Below, piece after piece: positions 1-7,529 of a stretch of 58,114 bases of DNA. The stretch's first letter is position 1; each line of letters opens with the position of its first letter. Below the pieces are notes generated by a model. The model ran no database searches and was not told the DNA's origin. It saw nothing but the letters and a program-made list of their open reading frames with translations. The DNA is from Burkholderiaceae bacterium. GTDB lineage: Bacteria; Pseudomonadota; Gammaproteobacteria; Burkholderiales; Burkholderiaceae_C. The stretch covers positions 1 to 58,114 of the forward strand of contig JADMJJ010000001.1 in the NCBI GenBank assembly GCA_018780645.1. Reading direction: 5' to 3'. Both the position numbers and the translations under genes were made by a program.

Positions 1-159
1 CAGGAGGTGCAGGACGCGCTGGCCGCCGGTGTGCCCTTCCCTTCGCGCCTGGGCAAGCCCGAGGACTATGCCAAGCTGGTGCACCAGATCATCACCAACG
101 AGATGCTGAATGGCGAGGTGATTCGGCTGGACGGGGCGATACGGCTGGCTCCAAGATGA
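1..159 (+). CDS. C-terminal end of a short-chain dehydrogenase (3-hydroxyacyl-CoA dehydrogenase type 2-like)
   Basis: The window opens inside this gene, and only the last 52 codons before a TGA are present. The translated tail contains [18 protein letters not shown] followed by [16 protein letters not shown]. This is the usual C-terminus of classical SDR enzymes close to 3-hydroxyacyl-CoA dehydrogenase type 2 (HSD17B10-like), which oxidise 3-hydroxyacyl-CoA with NAD in fatty acid or isoleucine breakdown. The Rossmann domain and the catalytic Ser-Tyr-Lys lie outside the window, so the exact substrate cannot be judged. A strong bidirectional terminator follows about 75 bases after the stop. Confidence 0.75.
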   Translation, partial: QEVQDALAAGVPFPSRLGKPEDYAKLVHQIITNEMLNGEVIRLDGAIRLAPR

Positions 160-233
160 TGAACTTGGGGATGGACCTTGCTGTACCCAGCAAGCTCCGT
201 CCTCAACTGGCTGGATGAATTCGGCCCAAAAGA

Positions 234-259
234 AAAACGGACCTAAAGAGGTCCGTTTT
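234..259. terminator. Bidirectional intrinsic terminator between convergent genes
   Basis: An 11-base perfect inverted repeat (AAAACGGACCT / AGGTCCGTTTT) with a 4-base loop has A and T tracts at its ends. It can therefore work as a U-tailed hairpin in both directions. It sits between the SDR gene ending at 159 (+) and the TPR gene ending at 284 (-). Confidence 0.9.
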
Positions 260-283
260 CTGGTGCGCCCGATCAGTTGAGGA

Positions 284-1537
284 CTATCGTTTCGCGCTGC
301 GCGACTGTATGACCCACAGGCGAGCCAGATCGGCCGCGCCGTCATTGCCACGCACCGAGCGCCAGGTCTGCTGCGCCTTGCTGACATCGCCGGCCAGCAT
401 ATGGGCCAGGCCCAGGTGCAGCTTGGCATCCTCGGGGCGCTTCAGGCTGCCCTTGGCAATGCCTTCCTCGATCAGCTTGGCGCCCTTGGCGGCTTGGCCG
501 CTGTAGGCCACGCCGAGGCCCAGATTGGCCAACGCATTGCCGTCCTTGGCCACCTTGGCCTGGGCCTCGGCCTCGGCCTCTCCTGCCTTGGACTCGGCCA
601 GACGCTTGACCATCAGGTCACGCAGCCGCTTGTGGCGCTCACCCTCGGCGCCGGCACCCAAGACGCCAGCGGCAAAGCCCTTGTCAACCACCTCCTTGCC
701 CTCGGCGGCCGAACCGGCCTGCACGGCCAGCTGCGACATTTCCATGTAGTCGTTGGCCGACTTCATGTTGCCGGTGGCCAGTTGCAGACGATAGACATCA
801 AGTGCGAAGCGGTCGGAGAAGGTGGACTTGCGCTGCACGCGTCCCAACACGTCGGCCCAATACTCCTTCTTCGGGTAGTAGGCGAGCAGCTTCTCCAGCG
901 CCATTGCCTCGGCATTGCCATCCTTGGCACGCATAGCGGCATTCAGCAGCAGGTTCAGCTTGTCGGCGCTCGGCGTGCGGCCGGCCTTTTCGTCGGCATT
1001 GATTTCTTCCGAGACATCCTTGATGGTGCTGGCCATGTCGCCGGTCAGGAACTGCGCGTTCTGCAGCACCTGCTTCATGGTCGGGCTGTTGCCGCCCTCC
1101 TTGAAGTAGCGCTGCGCCCAGTTCAGGGCCTTGCCGTTCTCGTTGTTGCGCAAATAGGTGCCGGCGATCGACTCCATGATGCGCAGTTGCTCGCCCGCGG
1201 CCACATTGCCGCTGGACTTCATCACCTCGAAGCTGCGCACCATCGTGTCGGCGTCACCCGCGCCCGACGCCGCCGCGACCCGCATGCTCTCGAGCATGTA
1301 GTTCTCGTTGGCCGTACGGCCGCCCACGGCCTCGACGTCGCGCAGCTTGGCCAGCGCGTCCTTGTACTTGCCCGACTTGATCAGCGCGGCAGCGGCCTGC
1401 AGCGGCTTGCCGACTTCCGGGCGCACCGACTGACCCTGCGCAGTGGCAGCTGCAAAACCCAGACCACCGTCAGGGGCGGCACCAAAACAAAAGGCCACGG
1501 CGCCAATGGCGGCCGCGGCCACAGCTTTCAGTTTCAT
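284..1537 (-). CDS. Exported tetratricopeptide-repeat protein of the TonB/ExbBD operon
   Basis: A 417-residue protein and the last gene of the tonB-exbB-exbD-exbD-TPR cluster. The start at 1537 is chosen because the protein then begins MKLKAVAAAAIGAVAF, a clean Sec signal peptide, with an AGGA-type ribosome site upstream. A frame extension to 1645 would add an Arg/Ser-rich leader and overlap the exbD stop. After the signal come helical TPR-like units (for example around LIKSGKYKDALAKLRDVEA and LGLAHMLAGDVSKAQQTW) rich in Ala, Gly and Lys. No catalytic motif is visible. The location should be periplasmic. Its place downstream of ExbD suggests it supports the TonB energy-transduction complex or its receptor, but that is inference from position. 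The gene ends at a shared bidirectional terminator. Confidence 0.8.
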   Translation of the reverse strand: MKLKAVAAAAIGAVAFCFGAAPDGGLGFAAATAQGQSVRPEVGKPLQAAAALIKSGKYKDALAKLRDVEAVGGRTANENYMLESMRVAAASGAGDADTMVRSFEVMKSSGNVAAGEQLRIMESIAGTYLRNNENGKALNWAQRYFKEGGNSPTMKQVLQNAQFLTGDMASTIKDVSEEINADEKAGRTPSADKLNLLLNAAMRAKDGNAEAMALEKLLAYYPKKEYWADVLGRVQRKSTFSDRFALDVYRLQLATGNMKSANDYMEMSQLAVQAGSAAEGKEVVDKGFAAGVLGAGAEGERHKRLRDLMVKRLAESKAGEAEAEAQAKVAKDGNALANLGLGVAYSGQAAKGAKLIEEGIAKGSLKRPEDAKLHLGLAHMLAGDVSKAQQTWRSVRGNDGAADLARLWVIQSRSAKR

Positions 1538-1619
1538 GCTCTTGAGTCCTAAAAAATCGCGCATCCGCCTGATCCGAAAGACCTGACAGATGCGCGTTGG
1601 CTTGCCTCGGAGGGCCAAC

Positions 1620-2051
1620 TTACTTGACGAACTGCTCGTTGCCAACCATGCCCAGCTTCTTCACACCCAGACGCTGCGCAGCGGCCATCACGGCAGCCAC
1701 CGAGTTGTACTCGACCAGCTTGTTGGGGCGCAGATGAACCTCGGGCTGATCAGCTTCGGCGGCCACGACGGCCAGCTTCGCCTCGACGGCCGCCTGGTCG
1801 GCAAGTGCCTCGCCATTCCACAGCACCGTGCCGTCAAAGTCCACATCGATGGTGACGACAATGGGCGGCTTGGTCGGAGGCGGCGGGTTGCCGGCCGGCA
1901 TGTTCAGATTGACCGAGTGCAGCTGGATCGGGATGGTGATGATCAACATCACCAGCAGCACCAGCATCACGTCGATCAGGGGCGTCGTGTTGACGTCCAT
2001 CATCACTTCCGGTTCGTCGGAGGAGCCCGAGCTACCTACATTCATTCCCAT
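1620..2051 (-). CDS. exbD: Biopolymer transport protein ExbD (second copy)
   Basis: A 143-residue ExbD/TolR family protein. It has a short cytoplasmic N-terminus, one membrane helix beginning NTTPLIDVMLVLL with the conserved proton-relay aspartate (Asp27), and a periplasmic domain. With ExbB it forms the proton channel that energises TonB. It lies 16 bases after the first exbD copy and is clearly a tandem paralogue of it; both share the MNVGSS start and the NTTPL-DVMLVLL helix. The periplasmic part carries a proline run (PAGNPPPPTKPP) absent from the first copy. Two ExbD proteins per TonB system is a known arrangement in Xanthomonas and related bacteria, where the second copy has a receptor-specific role. 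Confidence 0.93.
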   Translation of the reverse strand: MGMNVGSSGSSDEPEVMMDVNTTPLIDVMLVLLVMLIITIPIQLHSVNLNMPAGNPPPPTKPPIVVTIDVDFDGTVLWNGEALADQAAVEAKLAVVAAEADQPEVHLRPNKLVEYNSVAAVMAAAQRLGVKKLGMVGNEQFVK

Positions 2052-2067
2052 GCATTGCTCCTAGGAC

Positions 2068-2496
2068 TCAACCGCCACGAGCCGGGGGCTCGGTGACGAA
2101 GCTGATCTTCATGATTGCGGCCCGCTGGCAGGTGTAGACCACGCGTCCGACGGACTCGTAGCGTGCCTTGCCGTCACCGCGGATATGGACTTCGGGCTGG
2201 GGGTCCATCACTGCCACCTTCTTGAGACGCTCAAACAGGGCGTCACTGTCGGGCACCAGCGCGGTGTTCCAGTAGACGTCGCCATCCTTGGTCACCGCAA
2301 TTTCGATGTTTTCCGGCTTGGTGACGCGAACGACGTTGGTCTCTTTGGGCAGAGTCAGCGCCACCGATTGCGTCACCACCGGGATGGTGATGAGAAAGAT
2401 GATCAACAGCACCAACATCACGTCCACGAGGGGCGTGGTGTTGATGGTCGAGACCACCTCGTCATCGCCGGAGGAAGATCCGACGTTCATTGCCAT
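2068..2496 (-). CDS. exbD: Biopolymer transport protein ExbD (first copy)
   Basis: A 142-residue ExbD/TolR family protein with one N-terminal membrane helix (NTTPLVDVMLVLLIIF) carrying the essential aspartate at residue 25, followed by a periplasmic domain with TLPKETNVVRV. It is the channel partner of ExbB. It lies 21 bases downstream of exbB and 16 bases upstream of the second exbD, so co-transcription is expected. The C-terminal domain contains one cysteine (VVYTCQRA). Confidence 0.95.
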   Translation of the reverse strand: MAMNVGSSSGDDEVVSTINTTPLVDVMLVLLIIFLITIPVVTQSVALTLPKETNVVRVTKPENIEIAVTKDGDVYWNTALVPDSDALFERLKKVAVMDPQPEVHIRGDGKARYESVGRVVYTCQRAAIMKISFVTEPPARGG

Positions 2497-2517
2497 GATG
2501 GGCTCCGATCGGGCAGC

Positions 2518-3351
2518 TTAGCGCTTGGAAACGCTGCGGTTGCCCATCAGCACGCCGTGCAGATCGGCACCGAAGGCACGCACATTGGACATCACGGCCT
2601 TGTTGCGGTTCACCAGCCAGTTGTAACCCAGCACGGCGGGAACCGCCACGGCCAGACCGAGGGCCGTCATGATCAGCGCTTCACCCACCGGGCCTGCGAC
2701 CTTGTCGATCGATGCCTGGCCTGCCACGCCAATGGCGGTCAGTGCCTGCAAAATACCCCACACCGTGCCGAACAGGCCGATGAACGGCGAGGTCGAACCG
2801 ACGGTGGCCAGGAAGCCCAGGCCGCCCTGCAGACGGGTACCGACTTCGCCGACCGAGCGGTCAACGCTCATCGTGACCCACGAGTTGTGGTCGATGTTCT
2901 CGGTCAGGGCGCCTTCATGGTGCTCGCTGGCCTCGATGCCGGACTCGGCGATGAAGCGGAACGCGCTGCCTTCCTTCAGGCCCTTGACGCCCTCGGCCAG
3001 ACTGGCCTTCTTGAAGAACGTGGCGCGCACTTCCTTGGCCTCGTTGCCCATCTTCTGGGTGTCCCACAGCTTGGTGATCATGATGTACCAGCTGCCCATG
3101 GACATCAGGGCCAGCAGTGCCAGCACGCCCTTGGAGACCATGTCGCCATGCTTGAGCATGGCCTGCAGGCCGTAGGGATTCTCGACGGCGGCGGCCGGAG
3201 CGGCAGGTGCGGCGGCGGTTGCAGGAGCGGCATCAGCGACCACGGCGGAAGCGGCATCGGCCGGCTTCTGGTCTTGGGCTTGAACCGGCGAAACGGCCAG
3301 GGTCGCGGCGAATGCAAACGCGGCGATCACAGCGGAGAGACGAGAGATCAT
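2518..3351 (-). CDS. exbB: MotA/TolQ/ExbB proton channel protein ExbB
   Basis: A 277-residue ExbB-family inner-membrane protein. It begins with a cleavable signal (MISRLSAVIAAFAFAATLAVSPVQA) and an Ala/Pro-rich linker. A first membrane helix follows (GVLALLALMSMGSWYIM), then a cytoplasmic domain and the conserved two-helix C-terminal block (LGFLATVGSTSPFIGLFGTV and EALIMTALGLAVAVPAVLGY). It forms the pentameric channel that couples proton flow to TonB. A signal peptide plus linker is typical of the longer ExbB variants of Xanthomonas and Burkholderiales. It stands second in the tonB cluster, 106 bases after tonB, so it may also have its own promoter in that gap. Confidence 0.95.
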   Translation of the reverse strand: MISRLSAVIAAFAFAATLAVSPVQAQDQKPADAASAVVADAAPATAAAPAAPAAAVENPYGLQAMLKHGDMVSKGVLALLALMSMGSWYIMITKLWDTQKMGNEAKEVRATFFKKASLAEGVKGLKEGSAFRFIAESGIEASEHHEGALTENIDHNSWVTMSVDRSVGEVGTRLQGGLGFLATVGSTSPFIGLFGTVWGILQALTAIGVAGQASIDKVAGPVGEALIMTALGLAVAVPAVLGYNWLVNRNKAVMSNVRAFGADLHGVLMGNRSVSKR

Positions 3352-3457
3352 GGAGGGGTCTCCTAGAGAAAGAAAGCGAAACTTGGGTTTGTGAAGAAAC
3401 GGAGCGCCACGCTGGTTCAGGCCGCGCCCCGCGATGTAGTCGATTCGAATGCCTGGA

Positions 3458-4108
3458 TCAATCGATCTTGAAAACGAATTCCTGCTGAATCTGCAAATCG
3501 GCGCCCGGGCACTCGTAGCCCGACATGGCCGACTCGATCGCGCTGATCAGGGCGCGCTGGGCCTTGCGGTCGTTGCCGCCGCGCATATTGGCGCTCATCA
3601 CCTCGATGGCCACGACCTTGCCGTTCTTGACCGTGCCCTTGACATTGAAGGTGGCTTCACCCGCCCAGTTCACGCCCGGCATTTCGGGGGTGACCATCTT
3701 GGTGCAGGCCACGCCGGCCTTGACCGGACCTGCCGGACGCGGCGGCGGCGGTGCCGCGACCACCGGTGCCTGCACCGGGCGGATGTCAGCCACAGGCGGG
3801 GGCGCCGTTGTCGTCTGCGAGATGGTCGGCACGACGGGGGCCGGTGCGGTCACCTGCACCTCGGGCGGCGGCACGAACGGCGGCGGAGGCGCCTTCAGCT
3901 GCGGCGGCGGCGGCGGCAAGGTCTCCGGCGGCGGCGGCGGCTTCTTCTCTTCTTCGATGACCTTGGTCTCGATCGGGCCCTTCACCATCTCGACGGCCTT
4001 GCGGGCCAATCCGCTTGCAATGGCCCACACCAGCAAGATGTGGATAAGGACAACAATCACGAATCCGGTGACTCGCGACGAGCTGTTCTGCTGCTGCGCA
4101 AAGTTCAT
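3458..4108 (-). CDS. tonB: Energy transducer TonB
   Basis: A 216-residue TonB family protein. It has an N-terminal anchor helix (VTGFVIVVLIHILLVWAIA, with the functional His) and a long proline-rich spacer from about residue 55 to 127. The C-terminal domain begins near GVACTKMVTPEMPGVNW and has two cysteines (VACTK and YECPG) that may form a disulfide. It transmits proton-motive force from ExbB/ExbD across the periplasm to outer-membrane receptors, the obvious local client being the receptor at 7530-10424. It is the first gene of the cluster, preceded by a good AAGGAG ribosome site seven bases from the ATG. The low-complexity spacer differs in length between strains in this family. Confidence 0.93.
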   Translation of the reverse strand: MNFAQQQNSSSRVTGFVIVVLIHILLVWAIASGLARKAVEMVKGPIETKVIEEEKKPPPPPETLPPPPPQLKAPPPPFVPPPEVQVTAPAPVVPTISQTTTAPPPVADIRPVQAPVVAAPPPPRPAGPVKAGVACTKMVTPEMPGVNWAGEATFNVKGTVKNGKVVAIEVMSANMRGGNDRKAQRALISAIESAMSGYECPGADLQIQQEFVFKID

Positions 4109-4811
4109 GCGCGCTCCTTCATTTGACTACGGATCTCGTTCATCAGGCTCATATGCGACGGGAGGGGACGCTTCAGTAAAAAAACCCGATACAGGCGCTG
4201 AGCTTCAGATGGCACACCCAAAGCTTTCGTAGCTGAACCTGAGCGCGCCTCAAGCCGACGGCACGCGGACACCGAGCGCATCTCTGATCCATGCCGAACC
4301 TTTGCGGCTCACAGGGAGCCGCGCAGCAGGGCCGGCCCGAGATGCCTCCTGACGCCAGGATGGACATGACTACTCAACACTTTGGGCGTAAAACCCAAAC
4401 TCAACAAAAATGCCCGCCGGCTGATGGTTACCCATTTGGCCGTCGGGCGGTCCATTTCGACAGGCCAGACTGTAACCGAATACAGCCCCAGTCCGACCCC
4501 GAAGCGACGCGATCATAAACGCATTCAGGGTGAGCAAGCACATGGGGCTTTCCCGGCCCTTACCGCTGTGACAGACCTCCGGAATCGGTGGTTTGCAAGG
4601 CGTCAGCCCGGTGAAACAGTGGGTGGTATTTTAGTGGTCTGCCCATTGGTTGACAATGCCGCAGTGCAATATAAGACCTCGGGTTTACCCGATTTTCACG
4701 TCCATCCCGACCGCGAAACACCTTGCATCCACCGGCCTACAAGGCCCTCCTGGCGCCTCGAACAGCGGCCTATGGCCTCGCGGGGATGGAACAAAGTTAC
4801 ATCACCGCATC
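4109..4811. other. Intergenic region upstream of tonB
   Basis: About 700 bases with no convincing gene. Two inverted repeats are visible. One is TTTGGG(7)CCCAAA at 4381-4399. The other is a 10-base stem with one mismatch, GCCCGCCGGC at 4412-4421 pairing with GCCGTCGGGC at 4439-4448. On the plus strand TTGGTTGACA followed by TATAAG near 4643-4672 looks promoter-like, but no plus-strand gene follows. The tonB promoter should lie in the left part of this interval. No iron (Fur) box was recognised. Confidence 0.5.
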
Positions 4812-5993
4812 CTAGATGCTCCACTCCACCCTGCCGCCCTGGTATTGGTCGATGACCTCGAACATGGCGCTGACCATTTCGCGCTCGGCCAAGGTCAGCT
4901 CCGGGCGCCAGATCTCGAACAGCAGGACTACCCGCGTCTGATCGCTGCGGTTCCAGGCCTCATGTTCGATGGTGTCGTCGAAGACCCAGGCCTTGCCGAC
5001 CTCGCACTCCCGGGTTTCGTTGCCCACGCGCAGCGCACAGCCGGGCGGCACGATCAGCGGCAGATGACAGATCAGCCGCGTGTTGATGAGTCCGTGATGA
5101 GGTGGGATGTGGGTGCCCGGCCGAAGCAGGGAGAACATGATCGATGGTGAGCGCCCCTTCAAACGGGTCAGCGGCACTTCGGCCAAGGCGGCCATCGTCT
5201 TCGGACAGCGCTCGGCGTTCTCTCGCACCATCGCGCCATTGCGCCACAAGTGGAAGGCGCTCCATGCCGGATTGTTGACCAGTCCATCCTGGCGCCTGCT
5301 CGGGCGATTCGACTGAGATTGGACATAGGGCTCGAAGGGCGCACCCTGGTCGAGAATGGCCAGCAACTCCTCGCGGATGTCGTCGGTCGCGGCCTCCAGG
5401 CGCTCCAGCCAGGCAAACTGGCCCGGCTCGAAGAACTGAATCTGCGCCAGCTCGGGAAAATAGTAGACCTTGGGCTGCTGGAAGTAGATCTGCTTGTGGC
5501 CTGAGAGCAGATCGAGCGACTGCGTGAAGCGCTTCGAGTCCTCGCCCAAGTTCACGCAGGCACGGGCCATTTGCTCGCGCAGGTGCGCGTCGAACTGTTG
5601 CGCGTAGCGTTCGCACATGGCCTGCGCACGGGCAAGTTCCTGCTGCAGCTCCCGCGGCAACTGCGCCGGGTTGGCAGCTGCACCGATCGCCGACCGGTAG
5701 AACATCGACGCGGCCCTGGCATCGCCGGCCTGATCCATGCGATCGGCCTTGAACAGCAGCGCCTGCACATGGCCCGGTTCAAGTAGCAGGGCGGCATCCA
5801 CCGCCACCACGGCGGCCACCGGATCCTGAAGGGCCAGACAGGCATAGGCCAGGCCCAGCTGGACTGAGGCATCGGCATGACCCTCGGCAACCAGGCGCTC
5901 AAATGAAGCGCGAGCGCTTGCGGGGTCGCCGCCCCTGAGCGCGGCCATGCCGGCCTGGGCGATCATGCGCACGTCGTTCGGGCTCATCTGCAT
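4812..5993 (-). CDS. TPR plus aspartyl/asparaginyl beta-hydroxylase protein, paralogue A
   Basis: A 393-residue cytosolic protein. The N-terminal ~110 residues are TPR-like (MAALRGGDPASARASFERLV, then LGLAYACLALQDPVAA). The C-terminal ~200 residues match the aspartyl/asparaginyl beta-hydroxylase fold, an Fe(II)/2-oxoglutarate dioxygenase. Visible ligands are His299 in HIPPHHG and His344 in DDTIEHEAWN; Arg354 should hold 2-oxoglutarate. His295 matches the extra conserved His of mammalian AspH. Like AspH, it has Gly where other dioxygenases have the Asp/Glu ligand. The start at 5993 is favoured because MQMSPNDVRMI aligns with the start of the divergent paralogue, although no clear ribosome site precedes it. 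A start at 6026 or 6029 is possible. Its substrate is unknown. Confidence 0.85.
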   Translation of the reverse strand: MQMSPNDVRMIAQAGMAALRGGDPASARASFERLVAEGHADASVQLGLAYACLALQDPVAAVVAVDAALLLEPGHVQALLFKADRMDQAGDARAASMFYRSAIGAAANPAQLPRELQQELARAQAMCERYAQQFDAHLREQMARACVNLGEDSKRFTQSLDLLSGHKQIYFQQPKVYYFPELAQIQFFEPGQFAWLERLEAATDDIREELLAILDQGAPFEPYVQSQSNRPSRRQDGLVNNPAWSAFHLWRNGAMVRENAERCPKTMAALAEVPLTRLKGRSPSIMFSLLRPGTHIPPHHGLINTRLICHLPLIVPPGCALRVGNETRECEVGKAWVFDDTIEHEAWNRSDQTRVVLLFEIWRPELTLAEREMVSAMFEVIDQYQGGRVEWSI

Positions 5994-6160
5994 AGGATAA
6001 CGATCGGGTTTGAATCGGGCCCCCATCATGGCCCGAATCCGGCGCCGAGGCCCTACGGACAAGCCCCGAACGCGCCGCTCGGCGCTGCAACAGCGGGAAC
6101 ACAAATGCAAGCCGCACTATCGGCATGCCGGCACAGCGGCGGACGGTTCAAAATCGCGGC

Positions 6161-7456
6161 ATGAACAATCCACAAATGCAAGCCGAGCAGGTCAGGCAGC
6201 TCGAAGCCGAGGCGAGCAAGTGCCTGCAGTCCGGTCGCCCCGATCTGGCTCTGCGGCACTGGCAGAGTGCCCTGGCCATAGACCCCAACCATGTCCGCAC
6301 GCTGATGGCCATGGCTCAGCAGGCCTTTCGCAGCGGCGAGACCGTCGCAGCACGCAAGGCGATGGAGCGGGTGGTGGCCATCGATGGCAAGGACTGCCAG
6401 CAATGGGTCAATCTGGCGCTGGCCTGCCAACGCCTGCAGGACGAGGCCGGTGAGGAAGACGCCATTCGCGGCGCCTTGCGCGTCGACCCCAGCGATCTGC
6501 TGGCCCTGATCCAACGTGCCAGCCTGCTTGAGCGGCAGGGCAAGACGCACCAGGCGGCCAAGGCCCATGGGGCCGTGCTGTCCGCATCGCCACCACTGGA
6601 GCGCCTGCATGTCCATCTCCGTCCAGCCGTCATCAAGGCGATGGCCTTCCGCGAGCGCTATGACAGGGAGTTCGGCGCCTTCCTGGACCGCTACCTCGAA
6701 CCCACCTATCAGGCCTTCGCCGGCGAGAGGCTGAATCGGTTCCGCGACTCGCTGGACATCATGGTCGGCCGCAAGCGGCGCTTCGACTCGCAGCCCGCCA
6801 CCTACTACTACCCGAATCTCGCGCCTACCGAGTTCTTTGAGCGCAGTGACTTTCCCTGGCTGGATCAGGTCGAGGCGGCGACTGACGAGATACGCGGTGA
6901 ATTTCTGGATATCCTCAATGCGGAAGAAGGCTTCACGCCCTATCTGACCTACCCGGACGACGTGCCGCACTTCCAGTTTGCGGAGCTCAACAATTCGCCG
7001 CGCTGGAGCGCCTTTCACATCTATGAGCACGGCCGCCTGGTCGAGGCCAACGCGCCCAAGTGCCCCAGGACCATCGCCGTGCTTGCCGGTTGCCCCCAGC
7101 CCAGCCAAGCCGGGCGCACGCCCACGGCGATGTTCTCGCTGCTCAAGCCGAACACGCGCATCCCCGCGCACACCGGCGTGACGAATGCCCGCCTGGTGAC
7201 CCATCTGCCCCTGATCGTTCCGGAGCATTGCGGCTTTCGCGTCGGCAATGACACCCGGTCCTGGGTGCCCGGCAAGGCCTGGGTGTTCGACGACACGATC
7301 GAACACGAGGCCTGGAACAATAGCGACAAGCTGCGTGTCGTGCTGATCTTCGACATCTGGCACCCGAATCTGAGTCTTGCGGAGCGGGCCCTCATTTCGG
7401 CCATGTCGGAGGCGACGAATGCCTTCTCTGCCGAGGAGGGCAGCTTCGGCCTGTGA
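6161..7456 (+). CDS. TPR plus aspartyl/asparaginyl beta-hydroxylase protein, paralogue B
   Basis: A 431-residue homologue of the divergent protein at 4812-5993. Residues 1-150 hold TPR units (EASKCLQSGRPDLALRHWQS, LALACQRLQDEAGEEDAI). The remainder is an aspartyl/asparaginyl beta-hydroxylase domain with metal ligands His337 (RIPAHTG) and His382 (TIEHEAWN) and the 2-oxoglutarate arginine Arg392. Where paralogue A has His295, this copy has Arg333, so the pair may differ in activity or substrate. The start at 6161 follows from the alignment with paralogue A. The 167-base gap between the two starts must hold divergent promoters. The gene converges on the TonB-dependent receptor, separated by a perfect terminator palindrome. 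Hydroxylation of a protein or peptide side chain is the family reaction; the target is not known. Confidence 0.87.
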   Translation: MNNPQMQAEQVRQLEAEASKCLQSGRPDLALRHWQSALAIDPNHVRTLMAMAQQAFRSGETVAARKAMERVVAIDGKDCQQWVNLALACQRLQDEAGEEDAIRGALRVDPSDLLALIQRASLLERQGKTHQAAKAHGAVLSASPPLERLHVHLRPAVIKAMAFRERYDREFGAFLDRYLEPTYQAFAGERLNRFRDSLDIMVGRKRRFDSQPATYYYPNLAPTEFFERSDFPWLDQVEAATDEIRGEFLDILNAEEGFTPYLTYPDDVPHFQFAELNNSPRWSAFHIYEHGRLVEANAPKCPRTIAVLAGCPQPSQAGRTPTAMFSLLKPNTRIPAHTGVTNARLVTHLPLIVPEHCGFRVGNDTRSWVPGKAWVFDDTIEHEAWNNSDKLRVVLIFDIWHPNLSLAERALISAMSEATNAFSAEEGSFGL

Positions 7457-7479
7457 CGCTCCAGCGCCGCGCACAAAAA

Positions 7480-7507
7480 AAAACGGGGAGCCTAGGCTCC
7501 CCGTTTT
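7480..7507. terminator. Bidirectional intrinsic terminator
   Basis: A 28-base perfect palindrome built on ACGGGGAGCC/GGCTCCCCGT, flanked by an A run on the left and TTTT on the right. It lies between the convergent hydroxylase (ends 7456) and receptor (ends 7530) genes and can stop transcription from both sides. Confidence 0.95.
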
Positions 7508-7529
7508 GACTTGCCGAGATCAGTTCGAC

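Noticed and set aside
4640-4680. Plus-strand promoter-like TTGACA/TATAAG suggesting a small RNA
   Set aside because: The spacer from TTGACA to TATAAG is only 14 bases and no terminator or conserved structure follows before the convergent gene.
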